A stretch of 34,174 bases of DNA from Planctomycetota bacterium (GTDB lineage: Bacteria > Planctomycetota > Phycisphaerae > WQYP01), in NCBI GenBank assembly GCA_021785155.1, contig JAJYGE010000537.1:1-34174 (forward strand), read 5' to 3'. Shown one piece after another: positions 26,405 to 34,035 of this stretch (within the stretch, counting starts at the first letter, position 1; every line of letters begins with the position of its first letter). The notes under the pieces were generated by a model, which did no database searches, was not told the DNA's origin, and was given only the letters and a program-made list of their open reading frames with translations. Made by a program: the position numbers and the translations under genes.

Positions 26405-26973
26405 GTACGGTTCCTGAAGGATGCACGCCGGTTTGGGATGGGGGGGCATTACCGCTGGGCGCGCAGGTTGGTGAGAACACCCGCATTAACGGTAGCGCGG
26501 CGTTTCGTCGGTTTCGCGGGCAGGCACCAGACGCTCTGATTATTGGTGATAATGCCACGATGGACTGGGTGCAGTTTTCCGTCGGTCCGGAAGGACGAAT
26601 CCGTATCGGTAATTATTGCTGTTTTACAAGCGCTGTGCTGATGTGCGATTTGGCGATTTCCATCGGCAATTGGGTTCTGATCGGATGGAACACGGTGATC
26701 GCGGACAGCGATTTTCATCCCATTGCCGCGGCCCAGCGCATTGTCGATGCGATGGCCTGTTCCCCGGCGGGCGGCGGAATGTCCCGCCCCGAGGTGCAGT
26801 GTGTGAAAGTGGTCATTGATGATGACGTCTGGATCGGTCCCAATTCGACCATTTTTAAGGGGGTGCATATTGGTAAAGGCGCCTGGATCGGCCCCGGCAG
26901 CGTCGTAACGCGCGATGTGGCCGCGGGGGCTCGGGTCTCCGGAAATCCCGCGCGGGTGGTGGAGGCGTTATGA
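26401..26973 (+). CDS. Hexapeptide-repeat acyltransferase, copy 1
   Basis: Left-handed beta-helix protein of 190 residues, of the type that acetylates or acylates sugars using acyl-CoA. Isoleucine-led hexapeptide repeats run from about residue 45 (IIGDNA, IRIGNY, ISIGNW) and again near the end (VWIGPNSTIFKGVHIGKG). A loop, SDFHPI, carries a likely catalytic His. The C-terminal VSGNPARVV is typical of maa/WbbJ-like acyltransferases. It overlaps both neighbours by ATGA. It resembles the next gene product in fold, and the two probably modify the same glycan at different positions. Confidence 0.9.
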   Translation: MSTVPEGCTPVWDGGALPLGAQVGENTRINGSAAFRRFRGQAPDALIIGDNATMDWVQFSVGPEGRIRIGNYCCFTSAVLMCDLAISIGNWVLIGWNTVIADSDFHPIAAAQRIVDAMACSPAGGGMSRPEVQCVKVVIDDDVWIGPNSTIFKGVHIGKGAWIGPGSVVTRDVAAGARVSGNPARVVEAL

Positions 26974-27563
26974 CAGGCCGCACGATTCAAGGGGATTGGC
27001 ACCCGGGCAATATTCCTGACAACGTTCAAATCGGAGACGGCGCTTATGTTCAGACCTCCTACAGCTTTCATCTCTATCGCAGCCGACGGGAACAGGGCTG
27101 CGTGCTGGGGGAAAACAGTTCGATCTTTACCGGCTGCATGTTTGATATGGGTCCCAATGCGGTGTTTCAGGCCGGGGCATTTACATTGCTTAACGGATTG
27201 TGGCTGATTTGCGATCAGCGTGTGACAATCGGAACGCATTGTCTGGTATCCTGGAATGTTGTCATCATGGATAATTTTCGGGCACCGTATGATGCACTGA
27301 GTCGGCGGCGATTACTGAAGGAATTTGCCACGACGCGGAATCGGGATGTATTCGCGCCCGTGGAGCTTCGGCCGGTGGCCATTGGAAATAATGTCTGGAT
27401 TGGCTTTGACTGTTGTATCTTGCCGGGTGTTCACATCGGCGAGGGCAGCATCATTGGTGCGCGTTCCGTGGTGGATCAGGATATTCCGGCGCATTGCGTC
27501 GCCGCAGGCAATCCGGCGCGGGTGATTCGCCCCTTGCGCGAAAAGGAGATTGGCCTTGCCTGA
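26970..27563 (+). CDS. Hexapeptide-repeat acyltransferase, copy 2
   Basis: Second left-handed beta-helix acyltransferase, 197 residues. Hexapeptide repeats occur at about 85-100 (VTIGTHCLVSWNVVIMDN) and 140-170 (VAIGNNVWIGFDCCILPGVHIGEG style turns). The C-terminus AAGNPARVIRPL is typical of the family. The position that holds His in many members reads MDNFRAP here, so the usual catalytic His is not obvious; this may mean altered chemistry or a different loop. It overlaps the upstream gene (ATGA) and the next gene by 8 bases, so it is part of the same coupled operon. Confidence 0.88.
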   Translation: MTGRTIQGDWHPGNIPDNVQIGDGAYVQTSYSFHLYRSRREQGCVLGENSSIFTGCMFDMGPNAVFQAGAFTLLNGLWLICDQRVTIGTHCLVSWNVVIMDNFRAPYDALSRRRLLKEFATTRNRDVFAPVELRPVAIGNNVWIGFDCCILPGVHIGEGSIIGARSVVDQDIPAHCVAAGNPARVIRPLREKEIGLA

Positions 27564-28725
27564 TAAATCCAAAACTAAAATCATCGTTTTTGGAATTCTG
27601 TTCTGGTATCCATTGGCGGGCGTGACGTATCAATTTCTGCATTTTATGCTGGGCTTGCGCAAACTTGGATTCGATCCATACTACATCGAGGATTCAGCGC
27701 GTTGGATTTACAATCCGGATTTGCGTGACAGTTCCCCGGATGCCGCTCCGAATATCAAGGCGGTTGCTCCGATTCTTGAAATGCACGGTCTGGCGGATCG
27801 TTGGGCGTTTCGCGGACATTACGAGGGAGGAAAATGCTATGGCATGAACGAAACTCAGATCGCGGAACTCTACCGGACCGCCGACGTGATGATCAATGTT
27901 ACCGGGGCGCAGGAATTGCGGGAAGAGCATCTGCACTGCCCGGTGCGGGTCTATCTGGAAACGGATCCAGTGGTTTCACAAATTCAAATTGCCCAGGGCC
28001 GTCAAGACACGATTGCCGCCCTGGATATGTTTACGCATCATTTTACCTACGGCGAAAATCTCGGTTGCCCGGATTGCCGCTTGCCGACAGTGCGATACCA
28101 TTGGCGACCCACGCGTCAGCCGGTGCTCCTGGACTTGTGGGAACCGTTGCCGCCACAAGCCGATGCGGCTTTCAATACCATCGCAACCTGGAAAAATACC
28201 GGACGGGATATTATTTTCCAAGGGGAGGCATTTTACTGGTCCAAGGATCGTGAATTTCTTAAATTTATTGATTTACCCCAACGGCGAGATGCGGCGTTCG
28301 AGCTGGCGACCGGCGTGGACGCCGAGACTGCGGCATTATTGAAATGGAATAAATGGCAAGTGGCTGATCCGGTTCATATTTCAAGGGATATGCGGCGTTA
28401 CAACCAATATATCCGGCAATCACGCGGAGAATTTTCCGTGGCCAAGGATCAGAACATTCGGCTCAGAAGCGGCTGGTTCAGTGATCGCAGTGCCTGTTAT
28501 CTGGCGGCGGGACGCCCGGTGATGAATCAGGAAACCGGATTCAGCCATCACCTGCCCATCGGGCGTGGTTTGTTTTCATTTCAGACGATGGATGATATTC
28601 TAAACGCCGTTGATGCGATTGAATCGGATTATGTCGGCCATTGCCGGGCGGCGCGGGAAATCGCCGAGGAATATTTTGCGGCTGAAAAGGTGTTAGGGGA
28701 TATTATGGATCAGATAGGATGTTGA
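27556..28725 (+). CDS. Putative glycosyltransferase (GT-B-like)
   Basis: Cytoplasmic protein of about 389 residues. The N-terminus (KIIVFGILFWYPLAGVTYQFLHFMLGLRKLG style) is like the first Rossmann fold of GT-B enzymes. The C-terminal part (GWFSDRSACYLAAGRPVMNQETGF, then FQTMDDILNAVDAI) is the typical donor-binding end of GT4-like glycosyltransferases. The middle is poorly conserved. The start is a TTG at 27556, chosen because GGAG (27545-27548) is 7 bases upstream; a TTG at 27550 is too close to it. It overlaps the upstream stop by 8 bases and the next gene by 7, so translation is coupled. Donor and acceptor sugars are unknown. Confidence 0.8.
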   Translation: MPDKSKTKIIVFGILFWYPLAGVTYQFLHFMLGLRKLGFDPYYIEDSARWIYNPDLRDSSPDAAPNIKAVAPILEMHGLADRWAFRGHYEGGKCYGMNETQIAELYRTADVMINVTGAQELREEHLHCPVRVYLETDPVVSQIQIAQGRQDTIAALDMFTHHFTYGENLGCPDCRLPTVRYHWRPTRQPVLLDLWEPLPPQADAAFNTIATWKNTGRDIIFQGEAFYWSKDREFLKFIDLPQRRDAAFELATGVDAETAALLKWNKWQVADPVHISRDMRRYNQYIRQSRGEFSVAKDQNIRLRSGWFSDRSACYLAAGRPVMNQETGFSHHLPIGRGLFSFQTMDDILNAVDAIESDYVGHCRAAREIAEEYFAAEKVLGDIMDQIGC

Positions 28726-29477
28726 AGTCTGTCCTCGCGGCCCCCAATCCTGTGGCACAAAAACAGTTAATCGTCAATGCCGATGATTTTGGCTTAAGTG
28801 CCGAAACCAATCGCGGCATTATTCGATGCCGTCAACATGGCGTGTTGACCAGCGCCAGTCTGATGGTGCGTGCCGTGGCGGCAACGGATGCGGTGGAATA
28901 TGCATCCGAAGATTCGGCACTGAGTTTGGGATTGCACATTGATCTTGGTGAATGGGAGTTGCGCGAATGTCAGTGGGTTCAAACGCGATGTGTGGTGCCA
29001 TTGGATAATTCTGCCGCCGTGCGGGATGAAATAAACCGGCAGCTTGATGCGTTTAGAAAGCTAACTGGCCGTAATCCCACCCATCTGGATTCGCATCAGC
29101 ATGTGCATCAGCGGGAAAGTGTGAAAATCCTGATGCGTGCGCTGGCGCGGGAAATGGGGGTTGTTCTGCGGGGCGACAGTCAAACAGTGCGGTTCTGGGG
29201 CGCTTTCTTCGGGCAGGACGAGAATCTGCGGTCAATGCCGGAAAACATCACCTCCGCCAACCTGCTGCGATTGCTGGATAGCCTGACGCCCGGCATCACT
29301 GAATTAAGCTGTCACCCCGGATTTGACGCCGCCCTGGATTCCACCTATTGTGCCGAGCGATTGCTGGAAGTTCAGACGCTTTGTGATCCGCAGAACCGGC
29401 TTGCCATCGAGAAGCGCGGCATTCAACTCATCGGGTTTTCGGCTGTTTCGGAACCCGCAAGCCTCGGTGCAGTGTGA
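28719..29477 (+). CDS. YdjC/ChbG-family carbohydrate deacetylase
   Basis: Metal-dependent deacetylase of 252 residues, of the ChbG (chitooligosaccharide deacetylase) family. Family motifs are NADDFGLS (D22-D23 metal ligand and base), GLHIDLGE, THLDSHQHVH (His ligands) and ELSCHPG. It probably removes an acetyl group from an N-acetyl sugar of the glycan made by this operon, complementing the two acyltransferases. It starts inside the end of the glycosyltransferase gene (7-base overlap) and ends the coupled set. A short hairpin (CGCTT/AAGCG) directly follows the stop but lacks a clear U-tract. Confidence 0.92.
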   Translation: MLKSVLAAPNPVAQKQLIVNADDFGLSAETNRGIIRCRQHGVLTSASLMVRAVAATDAVEYASEDSALSLGLHIDLGEWELRECQWVQTRCVVPLDNSAAVRDEINRQLDAFRKLTGRNPTHLDSHQHVHQRESVKILMRALAREMGVVLRGDSQTVRFWGAFFGQDENLRSMPENITSANLLRLLDSLTPGITELSCHPGFDAALDSTYCAERLLEVQTLCDPQNRLAIEKRGIQLIGFSAVSEPASLGAV

Positions 29478-29791
29478 CGCTTTGCGAAGCGGACATTTTC
29501 CCGGCGGTCAGCGTGTATGAAATAGCACCGTGGATTCGATTCTCATTAAACCGCATCTTGATGCCATGGTGTGCTTTCACATCGGAAACATGGCTTGGTT
29601 AATGGGTCAGGTGAGCAATTCCACAGGTAGGACAAATGCCTGAAGAAATTTTCGCTCCACCGGCGTAGAATACCTGCGGGGTTGGTGTCGTGGAACAGCT
29701 TCCCACGCGTTGCCGGAAAGGATCTTTCGAGGATAACCCCGGCCATTGAAAATGAATAGTTAGAAACGAAAATGATGAATCGTGAGGCCTT
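29478..29791. other. Gap between the glycan operon and the polyketide genes
   Basis: These 314 bases hold no supported gene. A minus-strand frame reads ...GGAKISSGICPTCGIAHLTH and then a stop, a zinc-ribbon-like ending, but it has no start or ribosome binding site and may be a remnant or chance. No clear promoter for the methyltransferase at 29792 was seen, although one is expected here. Confidence 0.35.
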
Positions 29792-30478
29792 ATGAAACAG
29801 CGTCGCGTTCCGGAACTTATGGATGCTCCGGATATTCCTCTGGAAAGTCACCATCGGGCGCTGGCGGGACTGCAAACCATCAATTATTGGAGCGACAGTG
29901 TGGGTATTGTGTGGCGTCAGATTGAACCATTGCTTCCGCTAGATCGCCCCCTGCGGATTCTGGATGTCGCCACGGGCGCGGGGGACATTCCCATTGGCTT
30001 ATGGCACCGCGCCAAAAGCAACAATGTGGCAATTGAGATTGAAGCCTGCGATAAAAGCGTAACTGCTGTCAATCATGCTCGCGATAACGCCGCCAGACAT
30101 TTTGCGCCCATTCGATTTTTTCAGTGCGATGTGCTGACCGACGACATCGGGAAGTCCTATGATGTTGTTGTCAGTTCCTTGTTCATGCACCATCTGGATT
30201 CCGGTCAAGCGGTGGAATTCCTTAAGAAATTAGCCGCCAATGCGCAGCAGCGGCTGATTATCAATGACCTGCGCCGCAGTGCGTTCGGCTGGGTTCTGGC
30301 GCTGTCGGCGGGGACGATATTACGTTCACGGGTGGTGCGTGTGGATGGCATAAGATCGGTGCGCGCCGCCTATACCATGCGGGAAGCGGCGGATATCGCC
30401 GTGCGGGCGGGACTTGACGCTGTACGTGTGGAACCACAATTTCCATTCCGGTTCGTCATGATGTGGAGCCGGAAATGA
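29792..30478 (+). CDS. Class I SAM-dependent methyltransferase (UbiE-like)
   Basis: Methyltransferase of 228 residues. The SAM-binding motif I is ILDVATGAGDIP (56-67), with an acidic residue after the second strand (EACDKS) and a motif near SSLFMHHLD. It is of the type that methylates lipophilic rings such as quinone precursors. GAGG 5 bases before the ATG supports the start. The stop overlaps the FAD oxidoreductase start (ATGA), and the polyketide synthase follows, so it probably methylates the polyketide or its oxidised product. O- or C-methylation cannot be decided. Confidence 0.9.
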   Translation: MKQRRVPELMDAPDIPLESHHRALAGLQTINYWSDSVGIVWRQIEPLLPLDRPLRILDVATGAGDIPIGLWHRAKSNNVAIEIEACDKSVTAVNHARDNAARHFAPIRFFQCDVLTDDIGKSYDVVVSSLFMHHLDSGQAVEFLKKLAANAQQRLIINDLRRSAFGWVLALSAGTILRSRVVRVDGIRSVRAAYTMREAADIAVRAGLDAVRVEPQFPFRFVMMWSRK

Positions 30479-31620
30479 TTTGCAGTGCGGTTGCCAATAA
30501 TATGGATCGCCTTTGGGATGTTCTGATTGTGGGATCTGGCGTGGCTGGAGCCATGGCGGCGTATGGAGCCGCACGACAGGGGAAAAGTGTGTTGTTAATC
30601 GACAAAGCCCGCTTTCCGCGCGGTAAAGCTTGCGGTTGCTGCCTCAATAAGGCGGCGGTGGACCTGCTGGATCAGACAGGATTGAATGTGCGATTGCTGG
30701 GCGCGGTTCCGGTGGATCGTTTCCAATTGGCGTGTGCCGGAACCCGAGCCATGCTTCATACGCCGCCGGGTTTGGCGATATCACGCGAAATTCTGGATGT
30801 CGCGTTGATTGGCCATGCCCAGCGGGCGGGGGCCTGTTTTATGCCGCAGACCGCGGCTCAGCAAACGCAGGCGTTTCCTCTTCACCGCACCGTGGATGTA
30901 TTAACGAGTGGAATTCCGGCTGTATTGCGGGCGAAAGTTGTTCTTGCGGCTGACGGGTTGGGAGGGCGACTGATGCGGGAAACCAGCCGACTGGAAATTG
31001 CCTCAAATTCACGCATCGGCGTGGCGGCCACACTGGAACATGCCGGAGATGCCTTTGCGCCGGGAATTATTTACATGGCTTGCGGCAAACATGGGTATGT
31101 GGGGCTGGTCATAGTGGAAGCTGGACAATTGCATATTGCGGCGGCACTGGGTGTAAATGCGGTACGAGATGCTTCCGGCCCCGGCCATGCCGTGGAGGAA
31201 ATAATGTGTGAAGCGGGAATGCCGGTGCCGCTCGGACTGGATAAATGCCGTTGGTATGGCGCGCCGGCGTTGACATGTCGCCGCAAGATAATTGCCGCTC
31301 CGCGATTGTTTGTCATCGGTGATGCGGCGGGATATGTCGAGCCATTTTCCGGTGAGGGGATGGCCTGGGCCTTGGCCAGTGGACTTGGTGTATTATCGCT
31401 GGTGGATCAGGTGCCGGATGTGTGGCGACCGGATTTGGAGGAACAGTGGCAACGGCGACATCATGATTTGGTCGTGGCGCGTCAACGAACATGCCGGGCC
31501 GTAACGATGCTGCTGCGGCATCAGGGGTTACTGCGTATGGCGATACGGGCGCTGCGGTTATCACCAGCGCTGGCGGTGCCGTTCCTGTGGAAAATCAATA
31601 AACCTTTTATTAATATCTAA
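30475..31620 (+). CDS. FAD-dependent oxidoreductase (geranylgeranyl-reductase/monooxygenase-like)
   Basis: Flavoprotein of about 381 residues. The dinucleotide-binding motif is VLIVGSGVAGAMAA, followed by LLIDKARFPRGKACG, which is typical of the geranylgeranyl reductase/halogenase/hydroxylase group. A DGLGG motif and GDAAGYVEPFSGEGM (FAD ribose binding) complete the fold. It could hydroxylate an aromatic ring or reduce double bonds in a lipid chain. A GTG at 30463 is in frame, but the ATG at 30475 with GGAG 6 bases upstream is preferred; it overlaps the previous stop as ATGA. The type III polyketide synthase starts 13 bases after its stop. Confidence 0.92.
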   Translation: MICSAVANNMDRLWDVLIVGSGVAGAMAAYGAARQGKSVLLIDKARFPRGKACGCCLNKAAVDLLDQTGLNVRLLGAVPVDRFQLACAGTRAMLHTPPGLAISREILDVALIGHAQRAGACFMPQTAAQQTQAFPLHRTVDVLTSGIPAVLRAKVVLAADGLGGRLMRETSRLEIASNSRIGVAATLEHAGDAFAPGIIYMACGKHGYVGLVIVEAGQLHIAAALGVNAVRDASGPGHAVEEIMCEAGMPVPLGLDKCRWYGAPALTCRRKIIAAPRLFVIGDAAGYVEPFSGEGMAWALASGLGVLSLVDQVPDVWRPDLEEQWQRRHHDLVVARQRTCRAVTMLLRHQGLLRMAIRALRLSPALAVPFLWKINKPFINI

Positions 31621-31633
31621 CCTTGGAGTTCAG

Positions 31634-32698
31634 ATGGGTTTGCACATTGACGGCATGGGGATCGGACTTCCAATCCATGGCATAAGTCAGGATCGGGCCT
31701 GTGCCATTGCACAACATGGCCTGACGGGAAAGCAGTCCCGACTGCTGGCAACGATTTATCGCAAATCCACCATCCAACGCCGCCATACAGTGCTGCTGGA
31801 TCAGGAAAATGGCGCGACACCTTTTTATGATCTGGCCGATACTTGCGGTGGGCCGGGCACGTTGCAGCGCATGGAGCGTTATGCCACGGAGTCAATTCCC
31901 CTGGCGATTCGCGCTTCGCAAAGCGCTTTGGAGAATGCCGGTATTCAAGCCGCAGCCATTACTCATTTGATAACCGTTTCATGCACGGGCTTTTTTTCGC
32001 CGGGGTTGGATCGGGAAATAATTGAAGCTTTGCGCTTATCGCGTTCCGTCAGCCGCACCAATATCGGATTTATGGGATGCCACGCGGCACTTAATGGCCT
32101 ACAGGTGGCTTTGGCGATTGCCAACGCGCAAGCCGACGCTACAATTTTATTATGTGCCACAGAATTGTGCAGCCTGCATTTTCAGCGGGGATGGGATACG
32201 GACAATGTGCTGCCCAACGCCTTGTTTGCCGACGGTTCCGCTGCCGTCGTCGGTAGGGTGTCACAGGCTTATGAATCCTGGACCTGTCAGGCCACCGGCT
32301 CATACCTGCTGCCGGAATCCCGGGCGGATATGACATGGCGAATCGGCAATCATGGATTTCGCATGACGCTGTCGCGCCGCGTGCCGACGCTGATTGCGGA
32401 AAATCTCAAGTCCTGGCTTGAACCATGGCTCTTATCGCAACGCCTGACACTTGCGGATGTTGGTTCATGGGCGGTCCACCCCGGTGGCCCGGGAATTCTT
32501 GATGCGGTCGGCAACTGCTTGAATCTTCCACCATCAGCGCTGGCTGTTTCCCGTAAGGTATTGGAGCAATACGGCAATATGTCATCACCGACCATTCTTT
32601 TTATCCTGGATTGCCTGCGCCGGCAACAAGCCGCGCTACCCTGTGTGATGCTGGCTTTCGGTCCTGGACTGGCCATTGAGGCCGCACTGGTGGTCTGA
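31634..32698 (+). CDS. Type III polyketide synthase (chalcone/stilbene synthase family)
   Basis: Homodimeric condensing enzyme of 354 residues that extends an acyl-CoA starter with malonyl-CoA and cyclises the chain to a resorcinol, phloroglucinol or pyrone. The catalytic triad is complete: C149 (GFMGCHAALNG), H282 (WAVHPGGPGIL) and N315 (YGNMSSPTI). GGAG 5 bases before the ATG supports the start. It forms an operon with the methyltransferase and FAD oxidoreductase upstream. The set resembles phenolic-lipid pathways, in which a type III synthase product is methylated and oxidised. The starter unit cannot be read from sequence; a fatty acyl or arylacetyl starter is possible. Confidence 0.95.
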   Translation: MGLHIDGMGIGLPIHGISQDRACAIAQHGLTGKQSRLLATIYRKSTIQRRHTVLLDQENGATPFYDLADTCGGPGTLQRMERYATESIPLAIRASQSALENAGIQAAAITHLITVSCTGFFSPGLDREIIEALRLSRSVSRTNIGFMGCHAALNGLQVALAIANAQADATILLCATELCSLHFQRGWDTDNVLPNALFADGSAAVVGRVSQAYESWTCQATGSYLLPESRADMTWRIGNHGFRMTLSRRVPTLIAENLKSWLEPWLLSQRLTLADVGSWAVHPGGPGILDAVGNCLNLPPSALAVSRKVLEQYGNMSSPTILFILDCLRRQQAALPCVMLAFGPGLAIEAALVV

Positions 32699-32752
32699 AA
32701 AGATCTGCCAGTTATGCTCAGCCTGGTCCGTAACACCAATCGGGCCTGTGAC

Positions 32753-32892
32753 ATGTTGCGCTAATAGTGTCGACATTCGGGCATTAACCACCGTCCTGGC
32801 ACGCCGTGGACGGTGCCGAATAACACCACAATGTCGATAGCACGCACAACGCAATTCTTGCGTCATCCGGCACCCGCATCGCAATGCGGTGG
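32753..32892. repeat. Palindromic intergenic element, copy B
   Basis: The 337-base gap 32699-33035 contains a second copy of the element at 6597-6790. CGACATT (32771-32777) pairs with AATGTCG (32830-32836), or alternatively ATTCGG (32775-32780) with CCGAAT (32816-32821). The central stem is CACCGTCC/GGACGGTG (32789-32796/32808-32815). The stem sequences differ from copy A but sit at the same place, between CGGGCAT and AACACCA. The 3' flank CGCAATTCTTGC...GGCACCCGC and the 17-base block at 32876-32892 are shared. Confidence 0.6.
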
Positions 32893-33035
32893 CTTGTAAC
32901 TGTCGGAAAGAATGCCGCTCCCCTGCGCCCGAATGGCGCTTGCCAATCCACGTCATGCGCCACGCACCGACACCAGTCCCGGACGGTAAGGCCCGATTAT
33001 CAATTACGGTTCAAGCCGATACAATGGGGTGCGTG

Positions 33036-33767
33036 ATGGATCCGTTAAAAGAAATAGCGCGGTGGAAGGCGGAAATGATTTTAACCGCTGCGGAGCCGTA
33101 TCGGGCGGCGGGGCGTTTTGCCTGGCACTTTGCGCGGGGAAAGTTAGGGGGTGATCCGGTGTTTACCGGATTATTGGAGCATGGCTTAATTCCGGCGCAA
33201 GCACGGATTCTTGATCTGGGTTGCGGGCAGGGCTTGCTGGCGGCGTGGCTGCGTGCCGCAAATGCAATGTATTCTGCCCGTAACTGGCCACGGGATTGGC
33301 CAATTGCGCCGACGGGTACGACCTTTCGTGGTATTGAACTTATGCCCCGGGATGTGCGGCGGGCTGAAGTAATTACGGGCCATGGCGTGGTCGTGGAAGA
33401 GGGAGACATTCGCACCGCGGACTTTGGAAGCGCCAATCTGGTGGTCATTTTAGACGTGCTGCATTACATGGATTTTTCGGCGCAAGACGATGTATTGCGC
33501 CGGGTGCGAGCGGCCCTGACCGCGGATGGCACTCTGTTGTTGCGCGTCGGAAATGCCGCGGCTGGTTGGCCGTTTCGCATCAGCAACTGGGTTGATTTTA
33601 TGGCCGCTACGGCGCGTGGCCATCGGCTGGAGCGGCTGTACTGCCGCACTTTGGATCAATGGACACATGTATTGGAGTCACTGGGCTTGACTGTTAAAAG
33701 TGTCCCCATGAGCCAAGGTACGCCATTTGCGAATGTACTGATGGTGGCTTCTGTCGCCAGCGCGTAG
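33036..33767 (+). CDS. Class I SAM-dependent methyltransferase, second copy
   Basis: Methyltransferase of about 243 residues. Motif I is ILDLGCGQGLLAAWL, followed by IELMPRDV (acidic loop), EEGDIRTADF and VVILDVLHYMD (motif IV region). The open frame extends back to 32889 into the repeat element, but the ATG at 33036 (or GTG at 33033) after a GGGGT purine stretch is the likely start. It lies 337 bases after the polyketide synthase on the same strand, so it may be an additional tailoring enzyme of that cluster or an independent gene. Confidence 0.85.
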   Translation: MDPLKEIARWKAEMILTAAEPYRAAGRFAWHFARGKLGGDPVFTGLLEHGLIPAQARILDLGCGQGLLAAWLRAANAMYSARNWPRDWPIAPTGTTFRGIELMPRDVRRAEVITGHGVVVEEGDIRTADFGSANLVVILDVLHYMDFSAQDDVLRRVRAALTADGTLLLRVGNAAAGWPFRISNWVDFMAATARGHRLERLYCRTLDQWTHVLESLGLTVKSVPMSQGTPFANVLMVASVASA

Positions 33768-34035
33768 AAGAGCATACCAGAGAAACACGTTCGGCGTTCC
33801 GGTGCGTTTGAACTCCGCCTGTATACCGTTGGCTAGTCCTTAAACAAGCGAATACCCCGAACGCAACCCGATAATTTTTGCGTATTTTTTTTTACGCAGT
33901 CTCCCCATTGCGGTCCAGGGTTGGGCCACATCGTGATTTGTTTCGGGTTTTGTTTACTCCATGTTTTGTTTTCTTTCTGGTCTTGGCGCTGCGGCGGATC
34001 GGGGCGTCCTTACCCCGACATCATCGTTCACCGTG
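33768..34035. other. Gap before the transposase remnant
   Basis: No supported gene is present. A hairpin with stem TGCGTA/TACGCA (33879-33884/33893-33898) and an all-T loop lies in the middle. It could be part of the end of an insertion sequence or a weak terminator for the methyltransferase gene. The plus-strand frame at 33921-34109 is not convincing. Confidence 0.35.

Noticed and set aside
29546..29875. Minus-strand frame of 109 codons between the deacetylase and the methyltransferase
   Set aside because: It overlaps the start of a well-supported gene, has no ribosome binding site and no recognisable domain. A neighbouring frame with CPTCG is equally unsupported.
33879..33898. Hairpin with an all-T loop as a terminator of the last methyltransferase
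   Set aside because: The T-run is inside the loop rather than after the stem, and it lies over 100 bases past the stop.
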